Source: Alteromonas sp. KUL42 | GTDB lineage: Bacteria > Pseudomonadota > Gammaproteobacteria > Enterobacterales > Alteromonadaceae | Reading direction: 5' to 3' | Length of the DNA: 64,000 nucleotides | Assembly (NCBI RefSeq): GCF_006538325.1 | Contig: NZ_BJKK01000009.1 | Coordinates: forward strand, 124,001-188,000 | Shown here: positions 59,898 through 64,000 of the stretch, in pieces | Layout: every line of letters begins with the position of its first letter | How positions within the stretch are numbered: the first letter of the stretch is position 1 | Made by a program: the position numbers and the translations under genes | Notes under the pieces: generated by a model | Seen by the model: only the letters and a program-made list of their open reading frames with translations | Told to the model about the DNA's origin: nothing | The model's database searches: none

Positions 59898-62256
59898 TTA
59901 AGTTGCGTTTATTTCCCAGGTGCCTGGGTCAACTTCAAAATTGATGTATTTTGATGTCTCTGACACAAACTTCACACCGCTCACATTGTTTCTAGCTTGC
60001 CCGTTTTGCCACACTACTTTGCCGTTAATGGATATTTTGCTGATATCAAAATATTTTTTAGGCACTCCGACTAAGGCCACTGTATTAACTGGGGAGGTAA
60101 GTTCAAGCGTAAGGTTTTCTAAGGTGCGGCTGATTACAAAATCAATATCGCCTTGCACGCTAGGCACGCGTTGTTCAATGCGCTTCATGTGCGCCATGTT
60201 AGGCATAATCTGATATGTCTTCCAGGCCACAGAAGTTGGCGCTATGCCGGCAATATATTTACTCAGTACCGTGCTAGGTGCGTTCCATGCATGATTTTCA
60301 GTTCCCCCGCCGTTCATGTATTCGGTTAACGTAGACCTAACTGGGTTAGCTACCTGTTTGCCATAACGTTCTTTCATTCTAGACAGAGCTTCATCGTAAC
60401 GCCCGGCCATTGCCATAGCGTTATAAACCATCCATTCAAAATGCGGGCTGGCAAAGTGGTTAGGAACTAATACATTGTCAACTATTGAGTTGTATTGCGA
60501 CTCCTCGGCTAAACCGAACAAGATTGCAACTGCATTAGCTCGGTCATCTTTAAACTGCGTGGGGTTACTGCTGTAAAAGCCGTTTTGCCAAAACGTAGCC
60601 CTAAACGCGGTTTTTTAGCGCGGCAATGCGGCTATCATAGAAACTAAGGTGAGTATCGTTACCTAGCGCCCTGGCCATCTTGCGCGCAGATACCAGCGCA
60701 CTGTAATACAGTGCATTTTGAATAACGTCATAATCTATGGTGTCTTGTGGTCCCCAGTCTGTCCATTTCCAGGCGCCACTTCTGAATGTGGCGAGGCCGT
60801 TTTCACGGGTTCCCCATAATGTGAGGTACTTATGCACATACGGATAGGCAAACTCAAGCGTCTCACGATCGCCGGTATTATAGTAGTAGTGCCAAATACC
60901 TTGCTCAATAAACTGTAAACTCTGTGCGGGCAATTCTCTAAATCGACCAGGCCCTAAACCAGCGAAAATACCGGTTTCACTATCGCTAAAGGCAAGTGTT
61001 ACTTTAATCGCCTTTTTGAGTAAATCTCTGCCAGGCTTATCCATTGAGTAAAACAGATAGCTTGCTTGGTCAGCTACATCACCAATCCATAAACCACGTT
61101 CTCTGTCAGGAGTATCCATAAAGTTATCGCGGGCACAAATATACAAAGTATTCTCGGCCATCTGCCAAATGCGCGTAAACCAGGTATCGTCTGCTTCAAA
61201 ATGGCCAGGCGTTGAGCCAACCCCAGTCCAGCGATATTTTAAGCTGTGGACTGTGACACCTTTTGGAAAGGTGTATTCTATGGTGCGGGCGTTAAACCAT
61301 GAGTACGACTCAAACTGCTGTCGCCCCTCTTTTGTCGTGTACTCAGTCTCAATGGTGTTAAGTCGCATATTCGAATCGATATGTACGGTTTGGCCTTGTT
61401 CCGCCTCTATATCAAAATAGGGCGTCACATTTTTATTAAAATCGAGTACACATTTAATGGTTTCGCCGTTACTCACAAAGGGAAACTTGCTGGCTGGATA
61501 GTTCTCGCAGTAAGCTAATCCATAGTTGTTAAGAATTGGGATTTCACTCTGGGATAGTGCATTAAAAGGCGCGCGCGGTGGGCGGTGCAGGCTTTTTGCT
61601 TGTTGCCATGACGTATCGTCATAGCCGGGCATATACCAAGCATTATCCGTCCAATCTCCCATGCTATTTCTGGCATCATAGTTAATGTTCCATGCAGCCA
61701 CGCGATACGGAGATTGCTTTGTCACTTTCGTGGCGTAAGCTGGGTGTGGGCTTACTTTCCATGAGTCATTAGAAATAACCTGGGTATCGCCCACGTTAGC
61801 CTGAAAGATAAAGCCCCCTTTGTTGGACGAGATATGGGTGCCCTTTTGCCCGTTGTCACCGTAATACCATACCAAAGCCGCAATAGTATTAGTGCCTTCA
61901 GTGAGGTATTGGCTGATATCAACTTGGTCGTAGTATTTGTTAGATGCAATAGGAAAGAAATCCGTCCGTGGCGCAGGTTTTACCGGGGACGGTCCCCCTG
62001 TATAACTTCCCTCGAAGACCACAAGTTCACCATTAATCCACAACCAATATTTGGTATCTGCGCTGATATAAGCAAGGCTTTCTTGAGGCTTTTCATCTAG
62101 GCTAATTTCTTTACGAAGTGCCATCCAGGTATTTGGATCGGTAAATCGTTCTTTTGCCCAAATCCACTCTGCTGCCCACTCAACGGCAAGCGCAGAATGA
62201 GGTAAAACCGAGCCGAGTAGCATAATGCTAGCAATTATTATTTCTTTTGTGCGCAT
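59898..62256 (-). pseudogene. GH78 alpha-L-rhamnosidase, single frameshift
   Basis: An exported GH78 enzyme of about 785 residues when joined. The first 551 codons have a signal peptide, an N-terminal binding domain (DTKYWLWINGELVVFEG) and the start of the alpha/alpha barrel with DNFMDTPDRERGLWIGDVADQ. A T6 run at 60611-60616 (A6 on the coding strand) is one base too long; with five the frame continues TAFRATFWQNGFYSSNPTQF into the second half (EWMVYNAMAMAG, GTENHAWNAPSTVLSKYIAGI) and the C-terminal beta-sandwich. Both halves are well kept. It releases rhamnose from ulvan oligomers after desulfation. Confidence 0.8.
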
Positions 62257-62310
62257 AAATTGTATCCATTAAAGCTTTTACATAGGCATGATTGACGAAA
62301 CATAAGCACG

Positions 62311-64000
62311 TTACTTTGATATCGTAATTTCGCCCGAAACAAGATAAGAACCTGGCTCAAGCCATAAGTCCGTATCTGCCAACGCCTTACCATCTCGGGT
62401 CAGTGTCAGCTTCTCAATAGACGGAAGTTTCAATTCAGCTCGGGTGTTTTTGGGTACAGTGATACTCATTGATAATTGATTGGCGGCAATAGACCAAGCC
62501 ACGCTAATATCGCCATTTATAGTTGGCACAGTGCCCTGTAAATTATTCAGCTTACTCGTGAACTGCGGATTGATTTGAAAGGTTTTGAACCCTGGCTCTA
62601 GTGTTCTAATTCCAAGCATCCCTGTATAAAACCACTCAGCCACGGCACCGTAAGCATAGTGGTTTAGTGAATTCATATTAGCTTTATTAAAACCGTCTTC
62701 AATGGAGTAAGAGTTCCATCGCTCCCAAGTGGTCGTTGCACCATTGTTAATTGAGTAGAACCACGACGGATAGGTTTCCTGCAGCAAAATATCGTACATC
62801 AATTCGCTATGGCCATATTGCTGAAGCACTTGGTGGAGCATAGGCGTACCGAGAAAACCGGTACGTAAATGCCGATCGCTTTTCTCTAGCAAGTCTAATA
62901 ACTTCTCAACTGCAGTGGCTTGTTGGTCCTCGGAAAACAAACCAAACGCCAGCGGCAGTAAATAACTTGTTTGAGTAGTCTTGAGGTTAAGTTCAACAGT
63001 TTTTGGTGATTTAAGCCGTTTCCCTTTTTCTCTCTTAATTTGCTTAGTCGTTGTGCTTACAACGTTAAGGGCATCATCAAAAAAGAACGTTCTGAATTTT
63101 TGCTTAATGTTATTAAATAATCGTCGATACTGATGAGCGTCAGATTCATAGCCTAGCGCCTGTGCAGTTTTGGCCAAAATGTCGACCGAGCGCGCGTAAT
63201 AGGCTGTAGCTATCAAATCTGGGTGCGTGTCACCTGATGCACGCCCGTTTTCTGTAAAAGGCTGTAGCCAGTCACCGTACGTGCCGATATTTGAAATATA
63301 ATCAAAACTATTAAACTCGGTGAATTTTACCCACCGCTTCATCATTGAGTAATTTTCCGAAAGGATCGTTAAATCACCTGTATGCTGATATAACTCCCAT
63401 GGAACTATGGTTGCCGCATCCCCCCAGGCAGCGGCGGTTCCCTCAGTAAGAAACGGGCGAAACGGCACAAATTTTGGGATCATTCCGTCAATGCCCTGCT
63501 CTTCTCGCATGCTCTCTAGCCATGATGCCCAGAATGCGTAAACGTCTGCTTTGTATAAAGATGTGCGTACAAAAACTTGAGCGTCCCCCGTCCAGCCTAA
63601 CCGCTCATCACGCTGCGGACAGTCGGTTGGAATATCAAGAAAGTTACCCCTTAGCCCCCACGACACGTTGCTTGATAACTTATTAAGTTTGCTATGGTTG
63701 CTGGAAAAATTGTCATATACATCGAAATCAGAATGAAGCACCTTCCCTGTAACCCAATCCAGCGCGGGCGTTGCTGTTGTGTCATAACCCGACACTTCTA
63801 CGTAACGGTAGCCATGAAACGTAAATGTTGGTTGATAGGTAATTAGGCCATCAGAGTTAGGAATATACCAATCGGTACTTTTGGCCGAGCGTAGATTTTT
63901 AACATAGAATTCTTCTCCTTGCAGTGCTTCAGAAAATCGAATTTTTACGGGTTGGCCCTTTTTCACCGGTAGCGATACTTCGGGCACGCCTACCATGTTT
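62311..64000 (-). CDS. GH78 alpha-L-rhamnosidase, N terminus beyond the window
   Basis: At least 561 codons of a classical GH78 rhamnosidase running off the right edge, so the first visible Met is internal. ALQGEEFYVKNLRSAK and FTFHGYRYVEVSGY belong to the N-terminal domains; DIPTDCPQRDERLGWTGDAQVF has the general acid region, GTYGDWL and TTTWERWNSY further catalytic acids, and the C-terminal sandwich ends at 62311. It differs clearly from the neighbouring GH78, so the two probably act on different rhamnose linkages or lengths. It leads a minus-strand run GH78-GH78-sulfatase/GH39 with gaps of 54 and 15 bp. Confidence 0.9.
   Translation of the reverse strand, partial: NMVGVPEVSLPVKKGQPVKIRFSEALQGEEFYVKNLRSAKSTDWYIPNSDGLITYQPTFTFHGYRYVEVSGYDTTATPALDWVTGKVLHSDFDVYDNFSSNHSKLNKLSSNVSWGLRGNFLDIPTDCPQRDERLGWTGDAQVFVRTSLYKADVYAFWASWLESMREEQGIDGMIPKFVPFRPFLTEGTAAAWGDAATIVPWELYQHTGDLTILSENYSMMKRWVKFTEFNSFDYISNIGTYGDWLQPFTENGRASGDTHPDLIATAYYARSVDILAKTAQALGYESDAHQYRRLFNNIKQKFRTFFFDDALNVVSTTTKQIKREKGKRLKSPKTVELNLKTTQTSYLLPLAFGLFSEDQQATAVEKLLDLLEKSDRHLRTGFLGTPMLHQVLQQYGHSELMYDILLQETYPSWFYSINNGATTTWERWNSYSIEDGFNKANMNSLNHYAYGAVAEWFYTGMLGIRTLEPGFKTFQINPQFTSKLNNLQGTVPTINGDISVAWSIAANQLSMSITVPKNTRAELKLPSIEKLTLTRDGKALADTDLWLEPGSYLVSGEITISK

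Noticed and set aside
60599..60620. Programmed ribosomal frameshift in the GH78 gene
   Set aside because: The slippery-looking A6 lacks a supporting structure I can see, and four other genes show the same one-base excess in unrelated runs, so a common error or mutation is simpler.

Overview
The window reads as accessory DNA of a marine gammaproteobacterium, most likely Alteromonadales (Alteromonas or Paraglaciecola-like). The basis is an AT-leaning base composition, TonB-dependent uptake without a SusD partner, and a sulfated green-algal polysaccharide locus like those known in Alteromonas. The dense mixture of metal resistance, two toxin-antitoxin pairs, a Tus-like protein, a MatP-like protein and many insertion-sequence remnants suggests a large plasmid or genomic island. 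I recall that a CAZyme plasmid for ulvan use has been described in Alteromonas, but no replication or transfer gene is visible here, so plasmid location is inference.

Layout. 1-1440: a MatP-like ribbon-helix-helix gene coupled to a PD-(D/E)XK nuclease-like gene with an in-frame stop, behind two GCGTTA-N4-TAACGC palindromes. 1911-10244: a heavy-metal operon on the minus strand (CDF transporter, DUF3703, CzcD-like CDF, His-rich periplasmic protein, CzcC, CzcB, CzcA) with a divergent MerR-family regulator and a classic 19-bp-spacer MerR promoter. 10461-13666: an intact-looking 3.2-kb IS1202/ISNCY-type element with TGT...ACA ends and 16-bp target duplications, carrying a merA-less mercury cassette (merR, merT, merP, GDCCVxC protein). 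13699-16041: a compact three-gene operon (DUF3800, unknown, DUF5677-like), a candidate defence cassette. 16530-22600: a secreted orphan, IS66 and IS30 remnants, a Tus-like gene, a nested inverted-repeat structure and long gene-poor DNA. 22690-24456: hipBA with four operators spaced exactly 26 bp.

25297-64000 is a polysaccharide utilisation locus whose parts fit ulvan (sulfated rhamnose, glucuronic/iduronic acid, xylose): a TonB-dependent receptor, a DUF1800/DUF1501 pair, a heparinase II/III-fold enzyme, a GH106 rhamnosidase, a beta-propeller/jelly-roll double lyase candidate, GH2, two sulfatases (one fused to a GH39-like domain), two divergent PL24-type ulvan lyases with the full His-His-Tyr-Arg set, GH5, GH88 and two GH78 rhamnosidases. 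The expected flow is: lyases cut the polymer, the TonB receptor imports oligomers, GH88 removes the unsaturated uronate, sulfatases and rhamnosidases trim Rha3S, and the sulfatase-GH39 fusion and GH2 deal with xylose and uronate units.

Five otherwise intact genes each carry one extra base in a homopolymer run, which points to either recent decay or a systematic sequence error; start, frame and product calls for those genes depend on which it is.
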